37,038 nucleotides of DNA from Pavlovales sp. CCMP2436 (Eukaryota; Haptophyta; Pavlovophyceae; Pavlovales): NCBI GenBank assembly GCA_026770615.1, contig MU631348.1:410427-447464 (forward strand). The letters are read 5' to 3'. A program made the position numbers and the translations under genes. Shown piece after piece: positions 24,389 through 33,775 of the stretch (the stretch's first letter is position 1; each line of letters starts with the position of its first letter). The notes beneath the pieces are model-generated. The model was given only the letters and a program-made list of their open reading frames with translations, had not been told where the DNA came from and did not search any database.

Positions 24389-24928
24389 AGGAAGAAGACG
24401 ACGGGTTCCCCGCAGAACAGAGAAGTGAACCGGCTGGCGACTTGAAAATGCTACTGGCAAGTGTAAACCTAACCCCTGCAAGCATTCGAGGTGATGGAAA
24501 CTGCCTGCCCTACGCTGTGCTAAGAAGCGCAAGGAGGACGGCCAGATGGGAGGCAGCCATAGCACTTCGAAATTCGGCAATCACGCATGCCCGCAGCCTC
24601 CCGCAGCACATCCAGGAGAAGTTTTTACTAAGCAGACCGGAGAATGTAGGTGACCCTTTGGGCAACAACCTTGACCACATGCAAATCAATAACATTTGGC
24701 CAATCGAAGCTTCAAGCAAGGTACGGGCCGCCACACTACGGGCCAAATCAGGCAGCATGGATGAACGATAACATGCTCTACAGCATTGCCACATGCGTAG
24801 GCAAGGATGTGATGTCGATCAAGAGATTTGAGCAGTAGCAAGTGCATAAGTTCATCGCGATCTACCGCGCTGAGCCACTGGACTCCGGCCTTTCACCATA
24901 CAGCGCGAACGGTAATGGGTGGAAATAA
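24389..24928 (+). pseudogene. OTU-type cysteine protease remnant
   Basis: After a good acceptor (CCCCTACAG) the frame encodes an acidic lead and then SIRGDGNCLPYAVLRSARR, the D-G-N-C active-site block of OTU proteases, at about residue 34 of this exon. Helix-rich sequence follows, with AITHARSLPQHIQEKF. Near 24720 the protein-like signal moves by one base to another frame (AAWMNDNMLYSIATCVGKDV), fitting the strand-helix that follows in OTU folds. A TAG at 24836-24838 then interrupts FEQ-QVHKFIAIYRAEP before a TAA. The catalytic His region is not clear. OTU domains remove ubiquitin and are also carried by transposons. With a frameshift, this copy is probably dead. Confidence 0.5.
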
Positions 24929-24948
24929 AGATGACGAAACTAAAGATG

Positions 24949-25526
24949 GCGTCCTCCTTCCGCGTCAATCAGCTGCTGGGCAGACCTACCTGCCCGCCCA
25001 TGCGCAGCGTGATCATGGGCGGCTGTTCGCTCGCGACGCGCGCCAACAGGGCGCGGATTGGGCCGTGCCTCGCGCTGACCTGCCCGCCCATACGCAGCGC
25101 GATCCTGGGCGGGCGCTCGCTCGCGACGCGCGCCGTGCCGATGGCACCGCTCTCGCCGGTGATGCGCACGGGCACGATCACGCGCTGGCATGTTGCAGTG
25201 GGCCAGCATGTGGGGGTGGGCGACCTGCTGTACGATGTCACCGTGGACCGGCTCACGCTCGAAAACGACACGCCGATTCTGATGCAAGTCGAGGGCCACG
25301 AAGACGTGTACATCACGGCGATCCTCGCGCAGGAGGGGGAGGTGGTCGCGCCCAAGGTGTGCGTCGCGCTCGCGGTCGACATGCCAGAGGAGCTCGGCGC
25401 CGCGCTCCCGAGCGCGGACGAGATCCGTGCAATGGAGACGCGCGACGAGCACCAGTTCATGTGGCAGGGCTACGTGCGAAATGCGTCCGACGGCGGCGGA
25501 ATGTGCGACAAGGGCGCCTGCACGTG
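24949..25526 (+). CDS. Lipoyl-type domain protein with duplicated leader; lipoyl Lys absent
   Basis: From the ATG at 24949 the product is 192 residues. Residues 1-70 are Arg/Ser/Ala-rich with almost no acidic residues, as in mitochondrial transit peptides. They contain a 30-residue tandem repeat (90 bp at 24988 and 25078) beginning TCPPMRS and TCPPIRS. Residues of about 72-155 follow the lipoyl domain of dihydrolipoamide acyltransferases: PLSPVMRTGTITRWHVAVGQ, a GDLLYDV strand, the TVDRLTLEN loop where ETDKA normally lies, and EGHEDVYITAILAQEGEVV. The swinging-arm lysine is Arg here, so it should not be lipoylated. After a linker, a charged tail ends at GACT with TGA, but the stop overlaps a strong donor (CAC/GTGAGT), so another exon may follow. 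It may have a structural or regulatory role beside a 2-oxoacid dehydrogenase; that is inference. Confidence 0.7.
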
Positions 25527-25849
25527 AGTAGTGACTCTTGGCGGCGGCATGTGCGTGCTGGCGAAGGCTTTTCGTGGCTCGTGGACATGCTCACTGACAC
25601 TGCTGCTGATACATGGGCCCACCAGCCACCGCCTCCGGCTGTCGGCTGATGTATAACTATATACAGTTATTACAGATATATACGAATATTATGAATCACC
25701 AGCGGGAGTTTCGTATACTGTGATTATTATGTCAAACAAATTCATACTTATACCGTAATCGCTGGTCGCTGGTAGTGGTAGCAATGTCACTATCAAGTCA
25801 GCGGTGCTGCTAAGCTAGCTTTCAAGAACGCGAGGACTAAGATGAAGAT

Positions 25850-28800
25850 TCAGGAATCTGGCTCGTAGATCTTTCGCAGCGAGTCGACTGCCGCCGGCAT
25901 CAGTGTCAAGGGGCAGCGGCCCTCCCGCTCGAGCGCGCTGAAGATGCAACGGTAGCAGAAGACATACCCCGAGGGCGCCAGCGTCGCGTTGACGCGTGGC
26001 ATGCGGCAGAGCGGGCACACTCCCTTCTCCGCCGGCAGGCGCACGCCATCGCTTGCCGGCAGCAGCGGCGGCGGCGGCGGCAGCGGGAACACGCGCGGGC
26101 GGGTGGCGCCTGCCTCTGGCGAATACCACCAGTGCAGTATTTTAATTACGATCACGAGGATGACTAGGCCGTGGCGCGCGTGCTCGAGCACGACCGCGCT
26201 GAGGAGAACGGGGGGTGGGGTTGGGGGGGGGGGGGTGAGAGAGATTTGACGCCTACCAGTTTTGCAGATATTGCGTGACGCAAGGGGGAGAGGGGGGGTT
26301 ACTTGTGGTGGAGGGATCATCTGAGAAGGGTTCGGTGTCGGGCAAGAAGTAGAGATAGGACTAAGAGTATGAGTAGAGATAGGATTGGGAGTTTAAGTAG
26401 AGATAGGATTCGGATTAGGATTAGGAGAACAGCTGGAATATTACAGGGTTCTATTTGCGCGAGAAATCTCGTGCGGCTAGGAGACGTTCATTCTTAAAAA
26501 AATAAAAATGACAGATATAGAGCCCGTCCCTATTCAAGGAGGGATATTCAGCGGTGGGGACGGTATCCGTAGGCTTGAGCAAGTAGGACCCTTGGCCCGA
26601 GTGATTTTCGACGCTTGGGTCCGGTGGAGACCTGCTTGGGAGCGGATGTTGATCTAGAAACGTATACAGTGTAGATCATCTCCTTAACCGTCCTTGCCCG
26701 AGCACACTACCGGAGTTCCATCGGCACGCGCAGTGGCGCCCAAGCCAGCGCAGCCGATCAAGGCACGCAGCAGGCAATGAGCGACACAGCGCTAAGACCA
26801 GCACAACTTTTAGGACAGTCAGACGCTAGCTTGAATCCCTTGTTATTAGAACGAGGTAGCTGGGCGAGCTGCGCATGAGCGCACGCCATTTTAATGTTAT
26901 ACCTATAAGTAGTACAAGTGGCCCGGCGGTGCGCACTAGAAGTTTATTATTATTACCAGCTCAGCATGGTTCCACAGGTGGTATTCAATCACAGACTTTG
27001 GTCGACGTCAGACATTAGTCCTGGTAGCAGGGGTGGCGGTAGAGGTGAGGTCGGTGACGAACTCGTAGCAGATGCCACAGCCCCCCTCCCCCCCCCACAC
27101 ACACCCACCCCACCCACAACAGTAATAGAAGTGGCTTGGCGGTGTGCAACGCCATTTTTTTCTGTTGATTTTGTATTAAGTATGGGCCATACTCGGCTAG
27201 CCTGGTGTCTCCCGAGAGCTGGGCGACTGGGCCCTGGCGTTTCAGGCGGCGGGGACGTCGGGAAGACCTCTATATGTAGTGTGTACCCGATGAGATGCAC
27301 GTTAATGGGCGGGGAATAGAAGTTTACTCACAGACGCGATTGAAATCAGAAGTCAGACATGGCAGGTGTGCAGATAGTGGATGGATTCGTAAATTAGAAC
27401 TAAACATTTCGGTCCAGGGTCATGCCCGTACGCCTAAGGGATGCAAGTCGGGGGAAGTAAAAATAATTATATATACCTAATAATATTTCTTCTAACGCAT
27501 CCCCACTTGCAGGCCCTGTCGGGGGCGTAGGGGCATGATTATTCTACAAAAAAAAAAAAGGTACCTGAGCAGCCGCAACAGCCGAGCGAGCGCATGTGAA
27601 AGCGCCCCGGCGTGTCGCGAGGGACCGGCGCGCAAGAGCTTGCGCACGTCGCGCGCCTGTATATCAAATAAATGGCATGCACATTATTTTAAGAACATTT
27701 TATTTATATTTATATTTATATTTATATATTTAAAGTGAGAGTGGGTTGAAAGTGAAAGAAGTGAAAGCGCCCGGCGTGTCGCGAGGGACCGGCATGCAAG
27801 AGCTCGCGCACGTCACGCGCCTGTATATCAAATAAATGTCATGCACATTAGTAGTAAAAGAAAAAAAAATGCCCCACCCACACCTCCCCGTCCGTCACGC
27901 AGGAGCTCGCGCACGTCAGGCTATTATACACACTATTCGATGTTGAGATCAAAAGCAAGAAATTATATTTAGTTAAGAGGCGGATTACTGATCTCTGTGA
28001 AAAGGGGCAGGCTCGGCGAGCTGCGCACAGCACACGTCATTCTAAGATTATAATTATATACATGCACACATGGTATATTAAAGTACAGCAAATCATAGCC
28101 AAGAATAAATACATCAACGAAAAAAGCACCAACAAAGCAAAAACAGTGTTGTTGCCAACCACCGCGCACCCCCCCTCTAACTACGGAAAGCACACCTGAG
28201 CGTATAGCGCAGACAGGATCAACCCCCCCCCCCTCCCCCCCCCGGGAGAGCACACCTGAGCGAGTAGCGCAGACAAGGCGCCGCCTACCATCGCGCCACC
28301 ACCTTCCGCGCTTGCACGCGATAGCTCGTCACCTGCAGTGTCACATGTGGCAGTGACATGCGTCACACAGGGCAGCAGGGGTGTTTTTACAAGGGGCAGT
28401 AACGCTCGGGATTAAACGCCGCGGAGACACATAAAGCAAGCAAAGGTAGTAACGCGTGCGATAGCTCGCCACGAACTGCAGAGGAGTAAATGAGCATCAA
28501 AAAATAAAATGAAAATGAAGCTGCGGTTCGGTGAAATACCTATTCTTGATTAAAAATACGAACTAGAATAGGGCCGATGCTAGCTCCTCAAGAGTTTCAA
28601 AAGATTAATGCGTAACCCCCCACCCTCCCCCCACCACACACACACACACACCCACACCCACCAAAAAAAAAAAAAAAAAAAAAGGCACCCGCGGTTCGGC
28701 GAATAAGTTCCATGCCGCCAAATTTCAAAAGCGTGCTCCACTGCCTTGTCGCCCCGAATGCGTGCGCGGCCTGTGCGGACAGTCAAGCGAACAGTCAGGG

Positions 28801-30591
28801 CGGACAGTCAGGGCGGACAGTCAGGGCGGACAGTCAGGGCGGACAGTCAGGAAGCAGACCGTTAAGGCACACAGTCAGGGAGCAGACAGTCAGGAAAGAT
28901 AGTTAGGGCACAGCCAGGGAAAGTCAGGGCAGGCAGGCAGGACAGAGAGTCAGGTTCAAACGGCCAACCTAAAAAAAGAGAGAGAAAAAAGGGGGGAAAA
29001 AAAGGGGGGGGGTGTGTTCGAAGTCTGATATGTAGAAAGAACTAGCATGTAAAAAATGAGAATGCACCCGAAGATCGCATCTTCATCTGAATGTCCGCAA
29101 CCCACCGTCTGCTGCCCCATCTGTATATAAGTAAGTCGTAGATCTAAAAATGACAAATACCTGCCACCCGAGCCGCTCAGCCTCCGTCGCCGCGTCGACA
29201 AACGGCGCCACGGCAACCAGCGCACGCACCGCGCCGCTTTTAACGCTTTTAAAAACACGCGCCGATTTGTTTAAAAGCAGCAGGAATCCGGGAGTGTCGG
29301 AACCCGGGTGAGTCAGGGAAAGTTGGCGGGCGAGCCTGCGCGCAGCTGCGAGGCAAGGACGCTGCGCGTCCTCCTCAGAACCCGGGTTCCCTCCAGAACC
29401 CGCGTCCCCTCCAGAGCCCGAGACCGCAGGAGGAGGATGCTGTTGGGGGAGGAGGGGGGGGGAAAGGGGAGATTGCATTGGGATCCGAATTCTCGCCGTC
29501 GAGTCTTTGCTGCAAACCCACGGTTAGCGTCAGGCACATTAATGAAGTAATCTAATTCGTAATTATATCATCGGCTCGGTTTATCGCGACAATTAGATTA
29601 CTTGACATAAACTAAATATAAGATAGCTTGAATCCCTATTAAGATTGAAAAAAAAATGGAGGCGCATACCAGTTGATATGTTGTCCGAGCATGTGCGAGT
29701 TGGGATTAAGGTTCAGCTAGATACATTAGTAAAGCCCCCAAAAAAAGTAATATCAAATCAAATCAAAACAGCAAACAAGCAAAGCAAAGCAAAAAATAAA
29801 TAAACGGGGCAGCGGGATTTCACGTGCGGAGGCGCTAAGCAGCATGGTGGTTCATAGCAGTAGATATGTTGTCCAAATATTAGACTTTAGAAATGTCAAC
29901 AAGCAAGCAAGCACACACACACTCACATACACACACACGCACACACACACGCACACACACATGCACGCACACACACATACACACGCACGCACGCACACAT
30001 ACACACACACACGCACACACACACACACACACGCAAACACACACACACACGCACACACACATGCACGCACACACACACACATACACACGCACGCACGCAC
30101 GCACACGCACACATACACATACACACAGACACACAAATGCGTACCTCGCGGGGCGGCGGGATTTCGCGCGCGGACGCGTGTAGTAGCATGGCGGTTCGCT
30201 GCCTACCCAAAGCACCTGCGCGCAAAGCCATAAGCTTGGTGCGCAGGTACCTGTTTGTACGTACAGCAGTTTTCGTATTTAGGGTAGGGTGGTGAGCACA
30301 CGGTTTGGCGCGCAGAGCCATGAGCTTGGTGCGCAGATACCTGTTTGTATGTACAGCGGTTTTTGTATTTAGGGTAGGGGGGGTAGTGAGCACAAAGTAC
30401 TCGATTATATTTGCTAACAGGAGTAGGGGTAGTTAGCACATGTACCAGTGACCCTGGGAAGAGCGTGACTCGGCAGCGCTATTCTCTTCACACGAACTAT
30501 TTGTGTTATGAGGGCAGTGGGAAGCAGAGTAGGTTGCCAGAGAATGTTAACCCCGCCCCCCACACACACACACACCGCCACCATACACACA

Positions 30592-30622
<31 letters not shown>

Positions 30623-31047
30623 TCATCCCACCACCCCCAACCCAACACCCACAACCCACTCCACCCCAACCCCCACTCTGTTAGCATTTAAATGCGCACG
30701 TACGGCAGCACAACCAGCGCGACGAGGGAGAGGCGGCGCTGTGCGGGTGTCAGCCTCGTCGATCTGCCATCCTGCTCGAACCGCGCTCTCCGCACTCCGT
30801 AGAAGCTCTCGGCAAAAGAGGAATCAGAAGTGTGCAGGAAGTGCGATTCGAGCAGCAGCATGCCGAGTGCCCACGCCTCGTCCGCGCGTGCGTGCAGGCG
30901 GAGCAGGACGGGGTGGCGCGCCGCGATGACCGCAAGCGTGTACTGCAGCGCCTCGCGCAGCTGCGGCGTCAGCCGCTCGGCCGCGAGCAGCTCGAGCACA
31001 GTCGGCGAGCGCGGCGAGGCGTGCAGCGTGAGCGGGTTGTGGAGCAT
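25850..31047 (-). CDS. PEX12: Peroxin-12, peroxisomal RING E3 ubiquitin ligase, seven exons
   Basis: Exons at 30704-31047, 30145-30250, 29161-29439, 28689-28770, 28256-28332, 27565-27656 and 25850-26198 join in matching phases to 442 residues. PEX12 works with PEX2 and PEX10 in the peroxisomal membrane to ubiquitinate the import receptor PEX5. Exon 1 has the N-terminal signature (PTVLELLAAERLTP, SSFAESFYGVRR, LVVLP). Exon 3 holds VAPFVDAATEAERLGWQ and exon 4 FGATRQWSTLLKFGGMELI, both family signatures. Exon 7 has a membrane helix ending ILHWWYSPEAG, a Pro linker, and the finger [33 protein letters not shown]. As in the family, only part of the zinc ligands of a full RING are kept. Introns hold repeats of families X, Y, Z and W and copies of exon edges. 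The start ATG is 13 bp after the stop of a small ORF. Confidence 0.92.
26340..26440 (+). repeat. GTAGAGATAGGA minisatellite in PEX12 intron 6
   Basis: Three or more copies of a unit like AGTAGAGATAGGATTMGGA occur here, next to the exon 7 acceptor side of the intron. Nothing coding is seen. Confidence 0.6.
26549..26740 (+). repeat. Repeat family Y, fullest copy
   Basis: It runs from GCGGTGGGGACGGTATCCG to CGGAGTTCCATCGGCACGCG. Fragments occur at 1-60 (inverse), 11385-11500 and 20976-21110. It is about 190 bp, non-coding and of unknown type. Confidence 0.65.
26755..26846 (-). repeat. Repeat family X copy
   Basis: The minus strand starts with GGGATTCAAGCTAGCGTCTG and continues through GTTGTGCTGGTCTTAGCGCT, matching the other X copies. 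It directly follows the family Y copy, inside PEX12 intron 6. Confidence 0.65.
26956..27095 (-). mobile_element. Truncated copy of element Z
   Basis: It matches the left 130 bp of element Z (18322-18450) with scattered changes and is cut off in the homopolymer run. Its conserved end CATGCTGAGCTGG is followed on the minus strand by (TAA)n, like a retroelement tail. Confidence 0.65.
27420..27538. repeat. Hairpin repeat W, inverted ends
   Basis: TCATGCCCGTACGCC and GATGCAAGTCGGGG at the left are mirrored by CCCCACTTGCAGG and GGCGTAGGGGCATGA at the right around an A/T-rich centre. A half copy lies at 14850-14893. It is probably a MITE. It ends about 26 bp from the exon 6 donor. Confidence 0.65.
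27761..27850 (-). pseudogene. Second, defective copy of PEX12 exon 6
   Basis: About 90 bp almost identical to 27596-27687: the acceptor TTTGATATACAG and most of exon 6 are repeated upstream in the intron. One base is missing from the run of four G, and the copy loses homology before the donor. A third, shorter trace lies at 27893-27925. Confidence 0.8.
28777..28950. repeat. 13-bp minisatellite next to the PEX12 exon 4 acceptor
   Basis: Five near-exact copies of GGACAGTCAGGGC, then decayed copies with GACAGTCAGG to about 28950. On the coding strand they read CTGAC-TGTCCGC, so branch-point-like CTGAC words and the pyrimidine tract of this intron are what is repeated. Confidence 0.75.
29905..30135. 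repeat. AC-rich microsatellite in PEX12 intron 2
   Basis: (AC)n with regular TG, GC and AT interruptions. It sits immediately after the exon 2 donor. Confidence 0.95.
30219..30398 (-). repeat. 90-bp tandem duplication over the PEX12 exon 2 acceptor
   Basis: Two copies, 90 bp apart, of the intron end ACAAACAG and the first 30 bases of exon 2 (encoding YLRTKLMALRA in both). Only the copy nearer to the donor continues as a full exon. Confidence 0.8.
30560..30635. repeat. CA microsatellite in PEX12 intron 1
   Basis: Interrupted (CA)n tract between the exon 1 donor and the duplicated exon 2 acceptor. Confidence 0.9.
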
Positions 31048-31059
31048 TGCTCCTGGGCC

Positions 31060-31188
31060 TTAGTCGTGCTTGCGCAGAGCCTGCAGGTTGCGGTAGAAGG
31101 AGCGCGAGGCGAGGAAAAGGGTCGCGATCGCCAGGCAGAGGCAGACGAAGTCGAGGGCCTTGACCTGTAGCACGCCGCCCTCCGTCAT
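31060..31188 (-). CDS. 42-residue single-pass membrane ORF upstream of PEX12
   Basis: It reads MTEGGVLQVKALDFVCLCLA, then a hydrophobic helix into FLASRSFYRNLQALRKHD and TAA. A single membrane helix followed by basic residues is a common small-protein layout. It ends 12 bp before the PEX12 start codon. It could be an independent small membrane protein, an upstream ORF in the PEX12 leader, or chance in GC-rich DNA. I do not recognise a family. The GTG-CTA-CAG/GTCAAG near its start could also be a splice donor. Confidence 0.35.
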   Translation of the reverse strand: MTEGGVLQVKALDFVCLCLAIATLFLASRSFYRNLQALRKHD

Positions 31189-31534
31189 TCAGCGCGCGGC
31201 GAGAGCGATCTGGATCGATAATCTGAACATTTTTTTTTTTTTTTTTTTTACACTTTACAGGGCAACGTTTCAGCGATTACATATACACACATGTGAAGGA
31301 GGTGCCCTTCTCGCCTTGGCATTGGATTTTAAGCCTGGGTGTCGCTCACGCCCTCGGCGTCGATTTGCCACTGCTGCGCGTTCCAATTAACTTTTAAAGC
31401 CTCCAATTAATCGTGATCGAGATCGAGATCGAGATCGAGAGATTGACCTTAATCTCGATCTCGCTCTTGTTGAAGAGGCTCGGGATGCATGACTTTCTTT
31501 TCGCTTGCCGCACTGAGATACTGTATCACAGACG

Positions 31535-33426
31535 ATGTCGCTGTCACAGCAGCAGCGGCTGCCGCAGCCGCACGTGGTGGCGACGAACTATGGCGTCGGC
31601 GGCACACGCTGGCGCATGGACTGCCTGTTCTGCGCAAGCGAAGTACGCTTCGAGGCGAGTGCGATGCGCCCACCAGGTGGCTATGCCTTTGAGTGCAGCA
31701 AGTGCGGGCACCACTTCACAGGCGTCAGCAAGCAGCCGCAGTAGCAGCCGATGGCCCAGCAGACGATGCCACTCGTCAGCAAGCAGCCGCAGCAGCAGCC
31801 GATGGCCCAGCAGACAATGCTGCTGCCACAGCAGCAGCGGCCGCAGCAGCCGCAGCAGCAGCCACCGCCACAGCAGCAGCGCCCTATGGCCCAGCAGCAG
31901 CCTGTGAAGCAGCCGCAGCAGCGCCTGGCCCAGCAGACGATGCCGCAGCCGCAGCAGCGGCCGCCGCAACCGCAGCAGCCGCGCGCGATGGCCAAGCCGG
32001 TGCGTCGGTACGCGGCGTGCTCCTTGGACAAGCTACTCGAGTGCTTCAGCAAAGCGCAGCTCAGGCGAGAGCCGGACCGCACTCGCTGTCGCGCCTGCGT
32101 CGAGGCAGAGCCGAGCATGCGCCGGTGTGCCGCGTGCTCTAAGGAGAAGGGGCTCACATACTTTAGCGAGTTGCAGCGGGAGCCAGATGCCACTCGCTGT
32201 AAGGTGTGTGTCGAGGCCTGCATTTACCTCCTCGCGGCGCCCCTGGCAGTCGTACCAGCAGCGATTGACGGCGCACAGCTGAGCGTGCGCCGGTGCGCCG
32301 CGTGCTCCGAGGAGAAGGAGCTCGAATGCTTCAGCGCGGCGCAGCTCGGACGGAAGCCAGGTGGCACGCGCTGTCGCGCGTGCATCGATGCTCGCATTTA
32401 CCTTCCCGCAGCGTCTTCGGCAGTTGCACAAGCAGCGGCAGTGGCACCCATTGCCGCCGCTGCGCAGCTCATCTCTTTGCGCAGCGAGCTGGAAGTGTTG
32501 CGGAGGCTAGCGGGCGTGGAGGCCGACGCCCGAGCGGAATTGCAGCAGCAACTAGCGCGCGTGGAGGCCGAGGTCTAGGAGCAGGAGCTGTAGCTGCTGC
32601 ATGCTGCGCAAAACGATAAGTATCCGCCGCCGCACTACTGGACGCACGCGAAGCCACTGACGTGGATTTGCGCCCCCTGTCAGCAGCCACACACGATCGC
32701 AACCCCTGTGTGCCCGGGCTGCAAGACTGCCAATGGTGAGAGCGGCGTGGAGGAGCTCGGACTGCTGGTTCGGGATGCGTATAAGGAGGGGGGGCACATG
32801 TGTTTGCAAGTCCAGCAAACGTGCCTTGCAAGTGCCCCGTCTCGTAGGAATTTAGGAACGTAACTGTATGGCGCATCGAAAACCACAGTGCTTGGGAGCG
32901 CTTCCGATTCCGGGAGTCGCAGATCGCGCGCGAGGTGGCAGCCAGTTGGAAGCCAGCTGGCAAGCTCGACCGGCTGTTCGAGTCGCACGATTGGATTCGC
33001 CGCTTGGAGGAGAAAAACGGCATGTCGGTGGAGGGCGGGACACGCTACCTGCTGCACGGCACCCGCGCCTCGCACCTGCCCAGTATCGTGCGGCACGGCC
33101 TCCGCACCAAGTTCTCCCCGCTTCAACCAAACACCACCGCTCTTTACGGGCGTGGAGAGTACTTCACCGACTCAACGTGCAAGGCGTGGCAGTACACGGA
33201 CCGCCGGATTGCCAATCGCACCGGGTCGGCCATGCCCAACCGTGGCGTCATCTTGCTGTGCCGCGTCACCCTGGGTAAAGCCCAGCTTTTCGCAAAGGCG
33301 CCTACGGACAAGCTCTTCTCGGACCCGGGCTTCCACAGCGCGATGGCCAAGCACGGGCACACGATGCGGTCAGGTGTGCCGCAGATTTACACCGAATTCG
33401 TCGTATACGATGATTGGCAGGTGTAA
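31535..33426 (+). CDS. Zinc-finger/Stc1-like repeat protein with C-terminal PARP domain, TAG-interrupted
   Basis: The ATG at 31535 opens a zinc ribbon (CLFC ... CSKC), then about 80 Gln-rich residues. Three repeats follow of the pattern C-A-A-C-x-x-E-K-x-x-x-x-F-S-x-x-Q-L ... R-C-R-A-C (about 32010-32390), like Stc1-type zinc modules. A short coiled coil precedes WICAPCQQPHTIATPVCPGC, a RanBP2-type finger. In another frame from about 32853 comes VWRIENHSAWERF and a PARP catalytic domain: LLHGTRASHLPSIVRHGL, GRGEYFTDSTCKAWQYT, TEFVVYDDWQ, so the H-Y-E triad that transfers ADP-ribose from NAD is present. The frame change may be an intron (a possible donor is GC/GTATAA near 32777). TAG codons at 31742, 32576 and 32591 interrupt the first part. 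The TAA at the end overlaps a good donor (GT/GTAAGT), so a tiny last exon ending near 33494 is possible. The gene may be a pseudogene. Confidence 0.65.
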
Positions 33427-33486
33427 GTGGAGTTCATCATTACGTTCGGCAACTAATGATGACGTTCACCCTCGCAGCAGCTATTC

Positions 33487-33750
33487 TACTCGCTGACAAC
33501 GGGACCAAGCCTCGACCGTCACGACCAACGACCAAACTACTCGCTGACAACGGGACCAAGCCTTAATCTTTGCCTACGACCTCACGACCAACAACTTTAC
33601 TACTCGCTGACAACGGGACCAAGCCTCGACCTCACGACCAACGACCATACTACTCGCTGACAACGGGACAAGCTTCGACCAGCACAACCATACTACTCGC
33701 TGAAAACGGGACCAAGCCTCGAACGGCACGTCCAACGACCATACTACTAG
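33487..33750 (+). repeat. Minisatellite downstream of the PARP gene
   Basis: Five imperfect units of about 44-65 bp share CTCGCTGACAACGGGACCAA and CACGACCAACGACCA. Copies vary by insertions and base changes. They lack the even spacers of a CRISPR. Its first unit overlaps the possible last PARP exon. Confidence 0.85.
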
Positions 33751-33775
33751 TACTCGACTACTGCGCGCTGCGGTG

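Noticed and set aside
29844..30393. Several frames through the AC microsatellite
   Set aside because: His/Thr or Cys/Val repeats are direct readings of (AC)n; only the PEX12 exon 2 part at the right is real.
33487..33750. Possible CRISPR array
   Set aside because: Unit and interval lengths vary and the intervals are also repeats of each other; it is a minisatellite in eukaryotic DNA.
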